Of a stretch of DNA of 64,000 nucleotides, positions 28,270-40,177 are shown in pieces (position 1 is the stretch's first letter; each line of letters opens with the position of its first letter). The notes beneath the pieces were generated by a model, which was given only the letters and a program-made list of their open reading frames with translations, was not told where the DNA came from and ran no database searches. This stretch comes from Dryocola sp. LX212. Its GTDB lineage: Bacteria > Pseudomonadota > Gammaproteobacteria > Enterobacterales > Enterobacteriaceae. The translations under genes and the position numbers were made by a program. The stretch covers positions 620,001-684,000 of the forward strand of contig CP167917.1 of the NCBI GenBank assembly GCA_041504365.1. Direction: 5' to 3'.

Positions 28270-30186
28270 ATGGGTAAAATTATTGGTATCGACCTGGGTA
28301 CAACCAACTCTTGTGTAGCAGTTATGGATGGTACCACTGCACGTGTGCTGGAGAACGCCGAGGGCGACCGCACCACACCTTCCATTATTGCTTATACCCA
28401 GGATGGCGAAACTCTGGTTGGTCAGCCGGCTAAGCGTCAGGCAGTGACTAACCCGCAGAACACCCTGTTCGCGATCAAGCGCCTGATTGGCCGTCGTTTC
28501 CAGGACGAAGAAGTGCAGCGTGATGAAGCCATCATGCCGTACAAAATCATCGGCGCTGACAACGGCGACGCATGGATTGACGTGAAAGGTCAGAAAATGG
28601 CACCGCCGCAGATCTCTGCTGAAGTGCTGAAGAAAATGAAGAAGACGGCCGAAGATTACCTGGGTGAACCGGTAACCGAAGCGGTTATCACCGTACCTGC
28701 CTACTTCAACGATGCTCAGCGTCAGGCAACCAAAGACGCTGGCCGTATCGCAGGTCTGGAAGTGAAACGTATCATCAACGAACCAACCGCAGCGGCGCTG
28801 GCCTACGGTCTGGATAAAGAAGTTGGCAACCGCACCATCGCCGTTTACGACCTGGGTGGCGGTACCTTCGATATCTCTATTATCGAAATCGACGAAGTTG
28901 ATGGTGAGAAGACCTTTGAAGTACTGGCTACCAACGGGGATACCCACCTGGGTGGTGAAGACTTCGACAGCCGTCTGATCAACTACCTGGTAGAAGAGTT
29001 CAAGAAAGATCAGGGTATCGATCTGCGTAACGATCCGCTGGCGATGCAGCGTCTGAAAGAAGCTGCTGAAAAAGCGAAGATCGAACTCTCTTCTGCGCAG
29101 CAGACCGACGTGAACCTGCCGTACGTCACAGCAGACGCGACGGGTCCTAAACACATGAACATTAAAGTGACTCGTGCAAAACTGGAATCCCTGGTCGAAG
29201 ACCTGGTCAACCGTTCTATCGAGCCACTGAAAGTTGCGCTGCAGGATGCTGGCCTGTCCGTATCCGACATCCAGGACGTGCTGCTGGTTGGCGGTCAGAC
29301 CCGTATGCCAATGGTGCAGAAAAAAGTTGCTGAGTTCTTTGGTAAAGAGCCACGTAAAGACGTTAACCCGGACGAAGCCGTTGCCGTTGGCGCAGCCGTT
29401 CAGGGCGGTGTTCTGACTGGCGAAGTGAAAGACGTACTGCTACTGGACGTTACCCCACTGTCTTTGGGTATCGAAACCATGGGCGGCGTGATGACTGCGC
29501 TTATCAACAAAAACACCACTATCCCGACCAAGCACAGCCAGGTGTTCTCTACCGCTGAAGACAACCAGTCTGCGGTAACCATCCATGTGCTGCAGGGTGA
29601 ACGTAAACGTGCTGCGGATAACAAAGATCTGGGCCAGTTTAACCTGGACGGGATCAGCCCGGCACCGCGCGGCATGCCGCAGATCGAAGTCACCTTCGAT
29701 ATCGATGCTGATGGCATCCTGCACGTTTCCGCGAAGGACAAAAACAGCGGTAAAGAGCAGAAGATCACTATCAAGGCCTCTTCTGGTCTGAACGAAGAAG
29801 AGATCCAGAAAATGGTGCGTGAAGCAGAAGCTAACGCCGATGCTGACCGTAAGTTCGAAGAGCTGGTCCAGACCCGTAACCAGGCAGATCACCTGGTGCA
29901 CAGCACTCGCAAGCAGGTTGAAGAAGCAGGCGATAAACTGCCAGCTGATGACAAAACTGCCATCGAATCTGCTCTGACCGCGCTGGAAGGTTCCCTGAAA
30001 GGCGAAGACAAAGCAGATATCGAAGCGAAGATGCAGGAACTGGCTCAGGTTTCCCAGAAGCTGATGGAGCTGGCTCAGGCACAACACGCTGAGCAGCAGG
30101 CGGGGAACGCGGCTGATGCAACCAACGCTGGCAAAGAAGACGACGTGGTTGACGCCGAGTTCGAAGAAGTTAAAGACAAAAAATAA
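28270..30186 (+). CDS. dnaK: Hsp70 chaperone DnaK
   Basis: A 638-residue Hsp70, identical in length to E. coli DnaK. ATPase domain with [14 protein letters not shown] (phosphate 1), [13 protein letters not shown] (phosphate 2) and [13 protein letters not shown]; linker [19 protein letters not shown] near 389-407; substrate-binding domain and helical lid to the acidic C-terminus [14 protein letters not shown]. It works with DnaJ and GrpE and also controls sigma-32 stability. Confidence 0.99.
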   Translation: MGKIIGIDLGTTNSCVAVMDGTTARVLENAEGDRTTPSIIAYTQDGETLVGQPAKRQAVTNPQNTLFAIKRLIGRRFQDEEVQRDEAIMPYKIIGADNGDAWIDVKGQKMAPPQISAEVLKKMKKTAEDYLGEPVTEAVITVPAYFNDAQRQATKDAGRIAGLEVKRIINEPTAAALAYGLDKEVGNRTIAVYDLGGGTFDISIIEIDEVDGEKTFEVLATNGDTHLGGEDFDSRLINYLVEEFKKDQGIDLRNDPLAMQRLKEAAEKAKIELSSAQQTDVNLPYVTADATGPKHMNIKVTRAKLESLVEDLVNRSIEPLKVALQDAGLSVSDIQDVLLVGGQTRMPMVQKKVAEFFGKEPRKDVNPDEAVAVGAAVQGGVLTGEVKDVLLLDVTPLSLGIETMGGVMTALINKNTTIPTKHSQVFSTAEDNQSAVTIHVLQGERKRAADNKDLGQFNLDGISPAPRGMPQIEVTFDIDADGILHVSAKDKNSGKEQKITIKASSGLNEEEIQKMVREAEANADADRKFEELVQTRNQADHLVHSTRKQVEEAGDKLPADDKTAIESALTALEGSLKGEDKADIEAKMQELAQVSQKLMELAQAQHAEQQAGNAADATNAGKEDDVVDAEFEEVKDKK

Positions 30187-30211
30187 TCGCCCTTTGATTG
30201 GGTAAAACACT

Positions 30212-30247
30212 GACACGGGCGTAGAGGGTTTCCTCTCCGCCCGTGTC
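30212..30247 (+). promoter_or_regulatory. Intercistronic hairpin dnaK-dnaJ
   Basis: A 10-bp stem GACACGGGCG / CGCCCGTGTC with an inner AGAGG / CCTCT stem in the 85-bp gap. No T-run follows, so it is more likely an mRNA-stability or partial-termination element than a full terminator. Confidence 0.6.
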
Positions 30248-30271
30248 CGCATGTTAGGGGCAGATAAAAAC

Positions 30272-31405
30272 ATGGCGAAGAAAGACTATTACGAGGTTTT
30301 AGGCGTCTCGAAATCCGCAGACGAGCGTGAAATCAAAAAAGCTTACAAGCGCCTGGCGATGAAATTCCACCCGGACCGTAACCAGGGTGACAAAGAGGCC
30401 GAAGGTAAGTTTAAAGAGATCAAAGAAGCCTACGAAATTCTCACCGACGAGCAAAAACGTGCCGCATATGACCAGTACGGTCACGCCGCGTTCGAGCAGG
30501 GCGGTATGGGTGGCGGCGGTGGCTTTGGCGGCGGCGGTGCTGACTTCAGCGATATCTTTGGCGATGTGTTTGGCGATATCTTTGGCGGCGGTCGCCGTCA
30601 GCGTGCTTCACGCGGTGCTGACCTGCGCTACAACATGGATCTTTCTCTGGAAGAAGCCGTTCGCGGCGTAACCAAAGAGATCCGCATCCCGACGCTGGAA
30701 GAGTGTGACGTTTGCCACGGCAGCGGCGCAAAATCCGGCTCGAAGCCGCAAACCTGTCCAACCTGCCACGGTGCAGGGCAGGTGCAGATGCGTCAGGGCT
30801 TCTTTACCGTGCAGCAGAGCTGCCCGCACTGCCAGGGCCGCGGTTCAATTATTAAAGATCCGTGCAACACCTGTCATGGCCATGGCCGCGTAGAGAAAAC
30901 CAAAACCCTGTCGGTGAAAATCCCGGCTGGCGTGGATACCGGCGATCGCATTCGTCTGACCGGTGAAGGTGAAGCAGGTGAACACGGTGCGCCAGCAGGC
31001 GATCTGTACGTTCAGGTGCAGGTGAAGCAGCACCCAATCTTCGAGCGTGAAGGCAACAACCTTTACTGCGAAGTGCCAATCAACTTTGCGATGGCAGCGC
31101 TGGGCGGTGAAATTGAAGTGCCGACGCTTGATGGCCGCGTGAAGCTGAAAGTTCCGGGTGAAACCCAGACCGGCAAGCTGTTCAGGATGCGTGGCAAAGG
31201 TGTGAAATCCGTACGGGGTGGAGCACAGGGCGACCTGTTGTGCCGTGTGGTTGTCGAAACACCGGTTAGCCTGAACGAAAAACAGAAACAGCTGCTCCGC
31301 GATCTGGAAGAAAGCTTTGGTGGACCGACCGGCGAGCATAACAGCCCGCGTTCCAAAAGCTTCTTCGACGGCGTGAAAAAGTTCTTTGATGATTTAACCA
31401 AATAA
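30272..31405 (+). CDS. dnaJ: Hsp40 co-chaperone DnaJ
   Basis: A 377-residue type I J-protein. J-domain with HPD at 33-35, Gly/Phe-rich stretch near 75-105, four zinc-binding CxxCxGxG motifs ([32 protein letters not shown]), then the C-terminal substrate domains. It stimulates DnaK ATP hydrolysis. ATG 30272 gives [11 protein letters not shown] as in E. coli; seven in-frame codons before it are leader. Confidence 0.98.
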   Translation: MAKKDYYEVLGVSKSADEREIKKAYKRLAMKFHPDRNQGDKEAEGKFKEIKEAYEILTDEQKRAAYDQYGHAAFEQGGMGGGGGFGGGGADFSDIFGDVFGDIFGGGRRQRASRGADLRYNMDLSLEEAVRGVTKEIRIPTLEECDVCHGSGAKSGSKPQTCPTCHGAGQVQMRQGFFTVQQSCPHCQGRGSIIKDPCNTCHGHGRVEKTKTLSVKIPAGVDTGDRIRLTGEGEAGEHGAPAGDLYVQVQVKQHPIFEREGNNLYCEVPINFAMAALGGEIEVPTLDGRVKLKVPGETQTGKLFRMRGKGVKSVRGGAQGDLLCRVVVETPVSLNEKQKQLLRDLEESFGGPTGEHNSPRSKSFFDGVKKFFDDLTK

Positions 31406-31430
31406 ATCATCCCGCAGGACTGCTACGCTT

Positions 31431-31469
31431 AAAACCTGAATCGGCTGATGCTGATTCAGGTTTTTTTTT
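31431..31469 (+). terminator. dnaKJ terminator
   Basis: Stem CCTGAATC / GATTCAGG with a 10-nt loop, followed by nine T. Confidence 0.92.
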
Positions 31470-31618
31470 CCTGGAAGGATGAGCGCTAAATTGTTATTGA
31501 TCGGATTTTTCGATTTAACTGCGCTATTTAATCTGCTTTTAACGATGTATCGATGCTGTTATCCTCGCGCCCACATTGGTGGCTTCACTGGCTGGCTGCC
31601 GAACAAAGGGAGGGAACA

Positions 31619-32788
31619 ATGACGAAAACACTGCATAACTTTTTCAGGAATGACGCTGCTGGCGGCATTTTGCTGATTATCGCTGCATCTCTGGCAATGC
31701 TTCTGGCGAACATGGATGCCACCAGCAGCCTGTACCAGGCGTTTCTTGCCACGCCCGTCGAGGTGCGCATTGGCGCGCTGGACATTAATAAGAACATGCT
31801 GCTGTGGGTGAACGACGCCCTGATGGCCATCTTCTTTCTGATGATTGGCCTGGAGGTGAAGCGGGAAATGGTGGAAGGCTCGCTGGCCAGCCGCCGCCAG
31901 GCCGCTTTCCCGATGATCGCGGCGCTGGGTGGCATGGTAATCCCCGCCGCCATCTATCTGATCTTCAACTTTCAGGATCCGGTGACCCGTGAAGGTTGGG
32001 CAATCCCGGCAGCAACGGATATTGCCTTCGCGCTGGGTATTCTTGCGCTGCTCGGCAACCGGGTGCCCGTCGCGCTCAAAGTGTTCCTGATGGCACTGGC
32101 TATTATTGATGATCTGGGTGCCATCGTCATCATTGCGCTGTTTTATACCAACGATCTTTCGCTGCTGTCGCTGGCGGTTGCGGCGGGGGCAATTGCGGTT
32201 ATGGCCTTGTTGAATCTTTTCAACGTGCGCCGTACGGGAATTTATATCCTGGTTGGCGTGGTACTGTGGACCGCCGTGCTTAAATCCGGCGTGCACGCAA
32301 CGCTTGCCGGGGTGATTATCGGCTTCCTGATCCCGCTTAAAGAGAAAGACGGACACTCCCCGGCAAGGGAGCTGGAGCACATACTGCATCCGTGGGTCGC
32401 GTTCCTGATCCTGCCGCTGTTTGCCTTTGCCAACGCCGGCGTCTCTTTACAGGGGGTCACGCTGGAAGGGCTGACGTCGCTGCTGCCGATGGGGATTATT
32501 GCCGGTCTGTTTATCGGCAAGCCGCTGGGGATTAGCCTGTTCTGCTGGCTGGCCCTGAAGCTTAAGCTTGCCAGCCTGCCGGAGGGAACGACCTTCAAGG
32601 ATATTCTTGCCGTGGGTGTGCTGTGTGGCATTGGCTTTACCATGTCGATCTTTATTGCGTCCCTGGCCTTCAGCAGCGTCGATCCTGAGCTCATCACCTG
32701 GGCGAAGCTGGGCATCCTAATCGGCTCGTTGCTTTCCGCCGTGGTCGGATACACTATGCTGAGAAGCCGTTTTTCACCGGCGGCGTAA
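31619..32788 (+). CDS. nhaA: Na+/H+ antiporter NhaA
   Basis: A 389-residue, 12-helix electrogenic antiporter (2 H+ per Na+), one residue longer than E. coli NhaA. The ion-binding aspartates are Asp164-Asp165 in [13 protein letters not shown], with Asp134 in [10 protein letters not shown] and the unwound-helix segment [13 protein letters not shown]-like near the C-terminus. ATG 31619 follows AAAGGGAGGG. It stands before its activator gene nhaR. Confidence 0.97.
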   Translation: MTKTLHNFFRNDAAGGILLIIAASLAMLLANMDATSSLYQAFLATPVEVRIGALDINKNMLLWVNDALMAIFFLMIGLEVKREMVEGSLASRRQAAFPMIAALGGMVIPAAIYLIFNFQDPVTREGWAIPAATDIAFALGILALLGNRVPVALKVFLMALAIIDDLGAIVIIALFYTNDLSLLSLAVAAGAIAVMALLNLFNVRRTGIYILVGVVLWTAVLKSGVHATLAGVIIGFLIPLKEKDGHSPARELEHILHPWVAFLILPLFAFANAGVSLQGVTLEGLTSLLPMGIIAGLFIGKPLGISLFCWLALKLKLASLPEGTTFKDILAVGVLCGIGFTMSIFIASLAFSSVDPELITWAKLGILIGSLLSAVVGYTMLRSRFSPAA

Positions 32789-32859
32789 CCAGATTTCATT
32801 TCACCGCTGACAGCTCCCGCTGCCAGCTAAAGGACAATCTCTCAGGGAGTGAAAGCGCC

Positions 32860-33747
32860 ATGTCGCACATCAATTACAACCATCTCTATTATTTCTGGCA
32901 CGTCTGCAAAGAGGGTTCGGTGGTGGGGGCAGCGGAAGCGCTGTACCTGACGCCGCAGACCATCACCGGGCAAATCAAAGCGCTGGAAGAGCGTCTGGAC
33001 GGCAAGCTGTTCAAACGAAAAGGTCGGGGCCTGGAGCCCTCGGAGCTGGGCCAGCTGGTCTTTCGCTACGCGGACCGCATGTTTACGCTAAGCCAGGAGA
33101 TGCTGGATATCGTGAACTACCGCAAAGAGTCTAGCCTGTTGTTCGACGTAGGTATTGCGGACGCGCTCTCGAAAAGGCTGGTTAGCGGCGTGCTGGATGC
33201 CGCCGTCGTTGAAGACGAACAGATCCACCTACGCTGTTTTGAATCCACACACGAAATGCTGCTCGAGCAGCTCAGCCAGCATAAGCTGGATATGATTATC
33301 TCGGACTGCCCGATTGACTCCACGCAGCAGGAAGGGCTTTTCTCGGTCAAAATTGGCGAGTGCGGCATCAGCTTCTGGACTCAGGAGCCCTTGCCCGAGC
33401 AGCCGTTTCCGGCCTGCCTTGAAACAAGGCGCCTGTTAATACCCGGCCGTCGCTCAATGCTGGGGCGTAAAATCCTCAACTGGATTAACACCCAGGGGCT
33501 GAAGGTCGAGATTCTGGGAGAGTTTGACGATGCGGCCCTGATGAAAGCGTTTGGTGCGGCGCACAATGCGATATTCGTTGCTCCGACGCTGTACGGTCAG
33601 GATATCTATAAAGACGACAACATCATTGAGATTGGGCGCATTGAGAGTGTGATGGAAGAGTACCACGCGATTTTCGCAGAGCGCATGATTCAGCACCCCG
33701 CGGTGCAGCGAGTCTGCAAAAGAGATTACTCGGCGCTGTTTAAATAG
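32860..33747 (+). CDS. nhaR: LysR-type activator NhaR
   Basis: A 295-residue LysR-family regulator that responds to Na+ and activates nhaA in E. coli. The N-terminal helix-turn-helix is in [23 protein letters not shown] (about 23-45) and the rest is the effector-binding domain. It lies 71 bp behind nhaA, as in E. coli. Confidence 0.97.
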   Translation: MSHINYNHLYYFWHVCKEGSVVGAAEALYLTPQTITGQIKALEERLDGKLFKRKGRGLEPSELGQLVFRYADRMFTLSQEMLDIVNYRKESSLLFDVGIADALSKRLVSGVLDAAVVEDEQIHLRCFESTHEMLLEQLSQHKLDMIISDCPIDSTQQEGLFSVKIGECGISFWTQEPLPEQPFPACLETRRLLIPGRRSMLGRKILNWINTQGLKVEILGEFDDAALMKAFGAAHNAIFVAPTLYGQDIYKDDNIIEIGRIESVMEEYHAIFAERMIQHPAVQRVCKRDYSALFK

Positions 33748-33763
33748 CACCGGATTTCAGGCA

Positions 33764-33793
33764 TAAAAAAACCGGCATGAGCCGGTTTTTTTT
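33764..33793. terminator. Bidirectional terminator nhaR / rpsT
   Basis: Stem ACCGGC / GCCGGT flanked by A-run and T-run (about 12 bp in all), loop of 4 nt, between convergent genes. Confidence 0.9.
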
Positions 33794-33814
33794 AAGCTGA
33801 CAACAGAAAGGCGA

Positions 33815-34099
<285 letters not shown>

Positions 34100-34205
34100 C
34101 TATGTGGACAATTCAAAGGCCGAGGAATATGCCCGGTTAGCCTTCTTTTGTCAATGGATTTGTGCAAATAAGCGCCGTTAACTTTACGACACCTCTTACG
34201 TTGTG

Positions 34206-34397
34206 ATGGCGCGGATTCTACCAGCATCGGGCCTGCGAATACAGCCTTTAGCTAACAAAAATCCATCAATAACGGCTAAGCGACGCAAAAGCGTCCCCCA
34301 GCGTAATGAAAACCTTAAAGCTTTATGTCAAACGGACAATCGCTGGTTAACGTTCATCGCGGTAGTTGATATAATCCGCCGATTTCCACTGTTTTGA
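34206..34397 (+). CDS. yaaY-like reading frame before ribF (doubtful gene)
   Basis: A 63-codon frame ending 7 bp before ribF. Its last part (NRWLTFIAVVDIIRRFPLF) resembles the end of the E. coli YaaY entry, but upstream the DNA resemblance runs in a shifted frame (one base fewer near GGCGCGGATTC). The frame is therefore not well conserved, and the stretch 34079-34404 is probably only promoter and leader DNA for rpsT and ribF. Confidence 0.2.
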   Translation: MARILPASGLRIQPLANKNPSITAKRRKSVPQRNENLKALCQTDNRWLTFIAVVDIIRRFPLF

Positions 34398-34404
34398 GCC
34401 AGCC

Positions 34405-35337
34405 ATGAAGCTGATACGCGGCATACATAATTTACGCCAGAATCACCACGGGTGTGTCCTCACCATTGGTAATTTCGATGGCGTGCATCGAGGCCACAAG
34501 TCTCTGCTACAAGGGCTGTGTGAGGAGGGGCGTACGCGCAACCTTCCGGTCATGGTGATGATTTTCGAGCCTCAGCCGCTGGAGCTTTTTGCCGCAGGCC
34601 AGGCGCCTGCACGCTTAACCCGTCTGCGTGAAAAATTGCGCTACCTGGCGGAGTGCGGCGTGGACTACGTGCTTTGCGTGCGTTTTGACCGCCGCTTTGC
34701 CGCACTAACGGCCCAAAACTTTGTTAGCGACCTGCTGGTTAACCGCCTCGGGGTGAAGTTTCTCGCCGTCGGGGATGATTTCCGCTTTGGTGCTGGTCGC
34801 CAGGGGGATTTCTTGTTATTACAGAAGGCAGGCCTGGAATACGGCTTTAACGTCACCAGCACGCAGACTTTTTGCGAAGGTGGCGTACGCATCAGCAGCA
34901 CGGCGGTCCGCCAGGCCTTAGCTGATGACAAACTCGAGCTTGCTAAAAGCCTGCTTGGGCATCCGTTTATTATCTCCGGACGCGTTGTCCACGGCGACGA
35001 GCTGGGCCGCACCATCGGTTTTCCGACGGCGAATATACCGCTGCGCCGTCAGGTATCCCCGGTAAAAGGGGTGTACGCGGTAGAAGTGGCGGGTCTCGGC
35101 GACAAGCTGCTTCCTGGCGTTGCCAATATCGGCACCCGCCCTACGGTGGCGGGGATGCGCCAGCAGTTAGAAGTTCATTTGCTGGATGTTGCAATGGACC
35201 TGTATGGACACCATATAGATGTGGTGCTGCGTAAAAAAATACGCAATGAACAGCGCTTCGCTTCGCTCGATGAACTGAAAGCGCAGATCGCTAACGATGT
35301 AGTAACCGCCCGCGAATTTTTTGGCTCTAATACCTGA
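34405..35337 (+). CDS. ribF: Bifunctional riboflavin kinase / FAD synthetase
   Basis: A 310-residue enzyme making FMN and then FAD. N-terminal nucleotidyltransferase with [16 protein letters not shown] (about 21-36) and [11 protein letters not shown]-terminal kinase with [13 protein letters not shown] and [11 protein letters not shown]. It precedes ileS and lspA, as in E. coli. Confidence 0.97.
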   Translation: MKLIRGIHNLRQNHHGCVLTIGNFDGVHRGHKSLLQGLCEEGRTRNLPVMVMIFEPQPLELFAAGQAPARLTRLREKLRYLAECGVDYVLCVRFDRRFAALTAQNFVSDLLVNRLGVKFLAVGDDFRFGAGRQGDFLLLQKAGLEYGFNVTSTQTFCEGGVRISSTAVRQALADDKLELAKSLLGHPFIISGRVVHGDELGRTIGFPTANIPLRRQVSPVKGVYAVEVAGLGDKLLPGVANIGTRPTVAGMRQQLEVHLLDVAMDLYGHHIDVVLRKKIRNEQRFASLDELKAQIANDVVTAREFFGSNT

Positions 35338-35365
35338 GCAAGCTAACTACGGAACCGAGAATCTA

Positions 35366-38182
35366 ATGAGTGACTTTAAATCTACCCTGAACTTGCCGGA
35401 AACAGGGTTCCCGATGCGTGGCGATCTCGCTAAACGCGAACCGGGCATGCTGGCGCGCTGGAACGATGATGACCTGTACGGCATCATCCGTACTGCAAAA
35501 AAAGGCAAGAAGTCCTTTATTTTGCACGATGGCCCTCCTTACGCGAACGGCAGCATTCATATTGGTCACTCCGTAAACAAGATTCTGAAAGATATTATCG
35601 TTAAGTCCAAAGGGCTTTCCGGTTTTGACTCGCCGTATGTGCCGGGCTGGGACTGTCACGGTCTGCCAATCGAGCTGAAAGTAGAACAGCTGATCGGCAA
35701 GCCGGGCGAGAAAGTGTCTGCGGCGGAATTCCGTGCGGCGTGCCGTAAGTATGCGGCCGAGCAGGTTGACGGCCAGCGCGAAGACTTCATCCGCTTAGGC
35801 GTGCTGGGTGACTGGTCACGTCCGTACCTGACCATGGATTTCAATACCGAAGCGAACATCATCCGTGCGCTCAGCAAAATCATCGGTAACGGCCACCTGC
35901 ATAAAGGTGCTAAGCCAGTCCACTGGTGCGTCGACTGTCGTTCAGCGCTGGCTGAGGCGGAAGTTGAGTACTACGACAAAACGTCTCCTTCCATCTTTGT
36001 TAGTTTCCATGCGGTCGATGCCGACGCGGTAAAGGCGAAGTTTGGTGCGGCTGTGGTGACCGGCCCGGTTTCTCTTGTTATCTGGACAACCACCCCGTGG
36101 ACCCTGCCTTCTAACCGTGCGGTCTCTTTGAACGCTGACTTCGAGTACGTGCTGGTGCAGGTTGATGGCCAGGCGCTGATCGTCGCCAAAGATTTGCTTG
36201 AAAGCGTGATGAAAAGCGCGGCAATCAGCGACTGGACAGTGCTGGGCGAAACAAAAGGTGCTGAGCTTGAGCTGATGCGCTTTAAGCATCCGTTCCTTGC
36301 TTACGATGTGCCAGTGATTCTTGGCGACCACGTTACCCTGGATGCGGGTACCGGTGCGGTTCATACCGCAGGCGGCCACGGTCCTGACGACTACGTGATC
36401 AGCCAGAAATACGGTCTGGAAATTGCCAACCCGGTTGGGCCGGACGGCTGCTACCTGCCTGGCACCTATGAAGGGCTGGACGGCGTCCAGGTCTTCAAAG
36501 CCAACGATCTGATCGTCAACATCCTGCGCGATAAAGGCGCTCTGCTGCACGTTGAAAAACTGCTGCACAGCTACCCGCACTGCTGGCGTCACAAAACCCC
36601 GATCATCTTCCGTGCCACGCCGCAGTGGTTTGTGAGCATGGATCAGAAAGGCCTGCGCGAGCAGTCCCTGAAAGAGATTAAAGGCGTGCAGTGGATCCCG
36701 GACTGGGGCCAGGCGCGCATTGAATCCATGGTTGCTAACCGTCCGGACTGGTGTATCTCCCGTCAGCGCACCTGGGGCGTGCCAATGTCCCTGTTCGTGC
36801 ATAAAGAGACGGAAGAGCTTCACCCGCGTACGCTGGAACTGATGGAAGAAGTTGCGAAGCGCGTAGAACAAGACGGCATCCAGGCGTGGTGGGATTTAGA
36901 TCCGCGCGACATCATGGGTGACGACGCAGACAACTACACCAAAGTGCCGGACACCCTGGACGTGTGGTTCGACTCCGGCTCAACGCACTCATCCGTTGTG
37001 GACGTGCGCCCTGAGTTCAACGGCCACGCGGCGGACATGTATCTGGAAGGGTCGGATCAGCACCGCGGCTGGTTCATGTCCTCCCTGATGATCTCCACGG
37101 CGATGAAAGGCAAAGCGCCTTACCGCCAGGTGCTGACCCACGGCTTCACCGTAGATGGTCAGGGCCGTAAGATGTCCAAATCCATCGGCAACACCGTTTC
37201 TCCGCAGGACGTGATGAACAAGCTGGGCGCGGACATCCTGCGCCTGTGGGTGGCATCTACCGACTACACCGGCGAAATGGCGGTTTCCGACGAAATCCTC
37301 AAGCGTGCTGCCGATGCATATCGTCGCATCCGTAACACTGCTCGCTTCCTGCTGGCTAACCTGAACGGCTTTAATCCGGAAACCGACATGGTGAAACCCG
37401 AAGAGATGGTGAAGCTGGACCGTTGGGCGGTAGGCTGCGCGCAGGAAGCACAGGCGGATATCCTGGCCTCCTACGAAAACTACGATTTCCACGAAGTTGT
37501 GCAGCGCCTGATGCGCTTCTGCTCCGTTGAAATGGGCTCGTTCTATCTCGACATCATCAAAGATCGTCAGTACACCGCGAAGCCGGACAGCGTGGCGCGC
37601 CGCAGCTGCCAGACCGCTCTGTATCACATTGCAGAAGCGCTGGTTCGCTGGATGGCACCGATCATGTCCTTCACCGCCGACGAAATCTGGGGCTTCCTGC
37701 CGGGTAAACGCGAGCAGTACGTCTTCACCGGCGAGTGGTACGAAGGTCTGTTTGGCCTGGATAACGCCGAAGAGATGAACAACGACTACTGGGATACCCT
37801 GCTGACCGTGCGCGGCGAAGTGAACAAGGTCATTGAGCAGGCTCGCGCCGACAAACGCGTTGGTGGGTCTCTGGAAGCGGCAGTCACCCTGTACGCGGAC
37901 AGCGATCTGGCAGCGAAGCTCAACGCCCTGGGCGATGAATTGCGATTTGTCCTGTTGACCTCCGGTGCGCAAGTTGCCGATTATGCGCAGGCAACGGAAG
38001 ACGCTCAGCCGAGCGAAATCCTTAAAGGCCTGAAAGTCGCCTTGCGTAAAGCCGACGGTGAGAAGTGCCCGCGCTGCTGGCATTACACTACCGACGTCGG
38101 TCAGGTAGCGGAACACGCAGAAATTTGCGGCCGCTGTGTCAGCAACGTAGCCGGTGACGGCGAAAAGCGTAAGTTCGCCTGA
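35366..38182 (+). CDS. ileS: Isoleucyl-tRNA synthetase
   Basis: A 938-residue class I synthetase, the same length as in E. coli. HIGH motif at 65-68, editing domain (CP1) with [15 protein letters not shown] and [16 protein letters not shown] in [10 protein letters not shown], and a C-terminal zinc site (CPRCWHY ... CGRCVSN). ATG 35366 matches the E. coli start; the frame is open a further 15 codons into ribF. Confidence 0.98.
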   Translation: MSDFKSTLNLPETGFPMRGDLAKREPGMLARWNDDDLYGIIRTAKKGKKSFILHDGPPYANGSIHIGHSVNKILKDIIVKSKGLSGFDSPYVPGWDCHGLPIELKVEQLIGKPGEKVSAAEFRAACRKYAAEQVDGQREDFIRLGVLGDWSRPYLTMDFNTEANIIRALSKIIGNGHLHKGAKPVHWCVDCRSALAEAEVEYYDKTSPSIFVSFHAVDADAVKAKFGAAVVTGPVSLVIWTTTPWTLPSNRAVSLNADFEYVLVQVDGQALIVAKDLLESVMKSAAISDWTVLGETKGAELELMRFKHPFLAYDVPVILGDHVTLDAGTGAVHTAGGHGPDDYVISQKYGLEIANPVGPDGCYLPGTYEGLDGVQVFKANDLIVNILRDKGALLHVEKLLHSYPHCWRHKTPIIFRATPQWFVSMDQKGLREQSLKEIKGVQWIPDWGQARIESMVANRPDWCISRQRTWGVPMSLFVHKETEELHPRTLELMEEVAKRVEQDGIQAWWDLDPRDIMGDDADNYTKVPDTLDVWFDSGSTHSSVVDVRPEFNGHAADMYLEGSDQHRGWFMSSLMISTAMKGKAPYRQVLTHGFTVDGQGRKMSKSIGNTVSPQDVMNKLGADILRLWVASTDYTGEMAVSDEILKRAADAYRRIRNTARFLLANLNGFNPETDMVKPEEMVKLDRWAVGCAQEAQADILASYENYDFHEVVQRLMRFCSVEMGSFYLDIIKDRQYTAKPDSVARRSCQTALYHIAEALVRWMAPIMSFTADEIWGFLPGKREQYVFTGEWYEGLFGLDNAEEMNNDYWDTLLTVRGEVNKVIEQARADKRVGGSLEAAVTLYADSDLAAKLNALGDELRFVLLTSGAQVADYAQATEDAQPSEILKGLKVALRKADGEKCPRCWHYTTDVGQVAEHAEICGRCVSNVAGDGEKRKFA

Positions 38183-38682
38183 TGAGTAAACCGATTCTTT
38201 CTACCGGCCTGCGCTGGCTGTGGCTGGTGGTCGTGGTGCTAATCATCGATCTGGGCAGCAAGTACCTGATCCTCCAGCATTTCATGCTGGGGGACACCGT
38301 CTCGCTGTTCCCGTCGCTGAACCTGCACTACGCCCGTAACTACGGCGCGGCGTTTAGTTTCCTGGCGGATAAAGGCGGCTGGCAGCGCTGGTTCTTCGCG
38401 GGCATTGCGGTGGGTATCTCCGTGGTGCTGGCGGTGCTGATGTACCGCGCGAAAGCCACCCAGAAGCTGAACAATATCGCCTATGCTTTGATCATCGGCG
38501 GCGCGCTCGGCAACCTGTTCGACAGGCTCTGGCACGGCTTCGTGGTCGACATGATCGACTTCTACGTCGGCGACTGGCACTTTGCCACCTTCAACCTGGC
38601 CGATACGGCAATCTGTATCGGCGCGGCGCTGATTGTGCTGGAAGGGTTCTTCGTCTCTGACGGGAAGAAGAAAGCGGCATAA
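38182..38682 (+). CDS. lspA: Lipoprotein signal peptidase II
   Basis: A 166-residue inner-membrane aspartyl protease with four helices that removes signal peptides from prolipoproteins. Conserved [27 protein letters not shown] and FNLADTAI carry the two catalytic Asp residues. The start overlaps the ileS stop (TGATG). Confidence 0.97.
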   Translation: MSKPILSTGLRWLWLVVVVLIIDLGSKYLILQHFMLGDTVSLFPSLNLHYARNYGAAFSFLADKGGWQRWFFAGIAVGISVVLAVLMYRAKATQKLNNIAYALIIGGALGNLFDRLWHGFVVDMIDFYVGDWHFATFNLADTAICIGAALIVLEGFFVSDGKKKAA

Positions 38683-38707
38683 TCCGGCCCGCGTGCCGTT
38701 CGATTTG

Positions 38708-38738
38708 TAGGGCGGGCAGGCGTTAGCGCCCCCGCCAC
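38708..38738. repeat. REP-like palindrome between lspA and fkpB
   Basis: GTAGGGCGGGCAGGCG followed by TTAGCGCCCCCGCC forms an imperfect hairpin in the 74-bp gap, with the GTAGG opening common to enterobacterial REP units. Confidence 0.45.
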
Positions 38739-38756
38739 AATAATAGGCTCTACTGC

Positions 38757-39227
38757 ATGTCTGAATCTGTACAAGCTAACAGCCGCGTTTTGGTGCATTT
38801 CACGCTGAAACTCGAAGATGGTTCCACCGCCGAGTCCACCCGTAACAACGGCAAACCGGCGCTCTTCACCCTTGGCGATGAAACCCTGTCGCCGGGTATG
38901 GAAGACCAGCTTGTCGGCCTGAAGGCTGGCGACAAAAAGGCGTTTTCGCTGGCCCCGGAATCCGCGTTTGGTATTCCAAGCCCGGACATGATCCAGTATT
39001 TCTCCCGTCGTGAATTCGTCGACGCGGGGGAGCCGGAGCCGGGTGCGATTATGCTCTTTACCGCAATGGATGGCAGCGAGATGCCGGGCGTGGTGCGCGA
39101 AGTCAACGGGGATTCCATCACCGTGGACTTTAACCATCCTCTCGCCGGGCAAACCCTTCATTTTGATATCGAAGTACTGGAAGTTAACCCGGTACTGGAG
39201 GCGTTGAATGCAGATCCTGTTGGCTAA
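38757..39227 (+). CDS. fkpB: FKBP-type peptidyl-prolyl isomerase FkpB (SlpA)
   Basis: A 156-residue SlyD-like FKBP with an inserted flap domain. [18 protein letters not shown] and [15 protein letters not shown] are typical. E. coli FkpB has 149 residues; the extra tail here (NADPVG) arises because the frame runs 20 bp into ispH. Confidence 0.95.
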   Translation: MSESVQANSRVLVHFTLKLEDGSTAESTRNNGKPALFTLGDETLSPGMEDQLVGLKAGDKKAFSLAPESAFGIPSPDMIQYFSRREFVDAGEPEPGAIMLFTAMDGSEMPGVVREVNGDSITVDFNHPLAGQTLHFDIEVLEVNPVLEALNADPVG

Positions 39228-40155
39228 CCCACGCGGCTTCTGTGCCGGGGTCGACCGCGCTATCAGCATTGTGGAAAACGCGCTGGCTATCTACGGCGCG
39301 CCAATTTACGTTCGTCATGAAGTGGTGCATAACCGCTACGTGGTGGACAGCCTGCGCGAGCGCGGGGCGATTTTCATCGAGCAAATCAGCGAAGTGCCGG
39401 ACGGCGCGATCCTGATCTTTTCGGCGCACGGCGTTTCCCAGGCGGTGCGCAACGAAGCCAAAGGCCGTGATTTAACGGTATTCGATGCGACCTGCCCGCT
39501 GGTCACCAAAGTGCATATGGAAGTGGCGCGCGCCAGCCGCCGTGGTGAAGAGTCCATTCTGATTGGCCACGCCGGCCACCCGGAAGTGGAAGGCACCATG
39601 GGCCAGTACAGCAACCCGAAAGGGGGCATGTACCTGGTGGAGTCGCCGGAGGACGTCAGCAGGCTGAACGTCAAAAACGAAGGCAAGCTGTCGTTTATGA
39701 CCCAGACCACTCTGTCGGTCGATGACACTTCGGAAGTGATTGACGCGCTGCGTAACCGTTTCCCGCAGATCATCGGGCCGCGCAAAGACGATATCTGCTA
39801 CGCCACGACTAACCGTCAGGAAGCCGTGCGTGCCCTGGCGGACGAGGCGGACGTGGTGCTGGTGGTCGGCTCGAAGAACTCTTCTAACTCCAACCGCCTG
39901 GCAGAGCTTGCCCAGCGCATGGGGAAAGCGGCGTATCTGATTGACGACGCGACGGACATTCAGGAAGAGTGGGTGACAGGCGCGAAATGCGTTGGCGTTA
40001 CCGCCGGCGCGTCCGCCCCGGATGTGCTGGTACAAAACGTGTTAGCCCGCCTGCGTGAGCTTGGCGGCAGCGAAACCCGCGAGCTGACCGGACGCGAAGA
40101 AAACATCGTGTTTGAAGTGCCGCGCGAGCTGCGTATCGATGCCAAAGAAGTGTAG
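39208..40155 (+). CDS. ispH: 4-hydroxy-3-methylbut-2-enyl diphosphate reductase
   Basis: A 315-residue iron-sulfur enzyme making IPP and DMAPP in the last step of the MEP pathway. The cluster cysteines Cys12 (NPRGFCAGV), Cys96 (DATCPLVTK) and Cys197 (DDICYATTN) are present. The start overlaps fkpB by 20 bp, with GGAGG inside fkpB. Its native terminator hairpin seems to have been split by the IS element that follows. Confidence 0.98.
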   Translation: MQILLANPRGFCAGVDRAISIVENALAIYGAPIYVRHEVVHNRYVVDSLRERGAIFIEQISEVPDGAILIFSAHGVSQAVRNEAKGRDLTVFDATCPLVTKVHMEVARASRRGEESILIGHAGHPEVEGTMGQYSNPKGGMYLVESPEDVSRLNVKNEGKLSFMTQTTLSVDDTSEVIDALRNRFPQIIGPRKDDICYATTNRQEAVRALADEADVVLVVGSKNSSNSNRLAELAQRMGKAAYLIDDATDIQEEWVTGAKCVGVTAGASAPDVLVQNVLARLRELGGSETRELTGREENIVFEVPRELRIDAKEV

Positions 40156-40171
40156 GCGTAGGGTGGATAAG

Positions 40172-40177
40172 CGATAG
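40172..40177. repeat. Left target-site duplication of the IS (CGATAG)
   Basis: Six bases repeated exactly at 41469-41474. Removing the IS and one copy restores a palindrome GGTGGATAAGCG-ATAG-CGTCATCCACC (40162-40177 joined to 41475-41485) followed by six T. Confidence 0.8.

Noticed and set aside
36989-38116. Long antisense frame opposite ileS
   Set aside because: Antisense shadow of ileS without ribosome site or domain.
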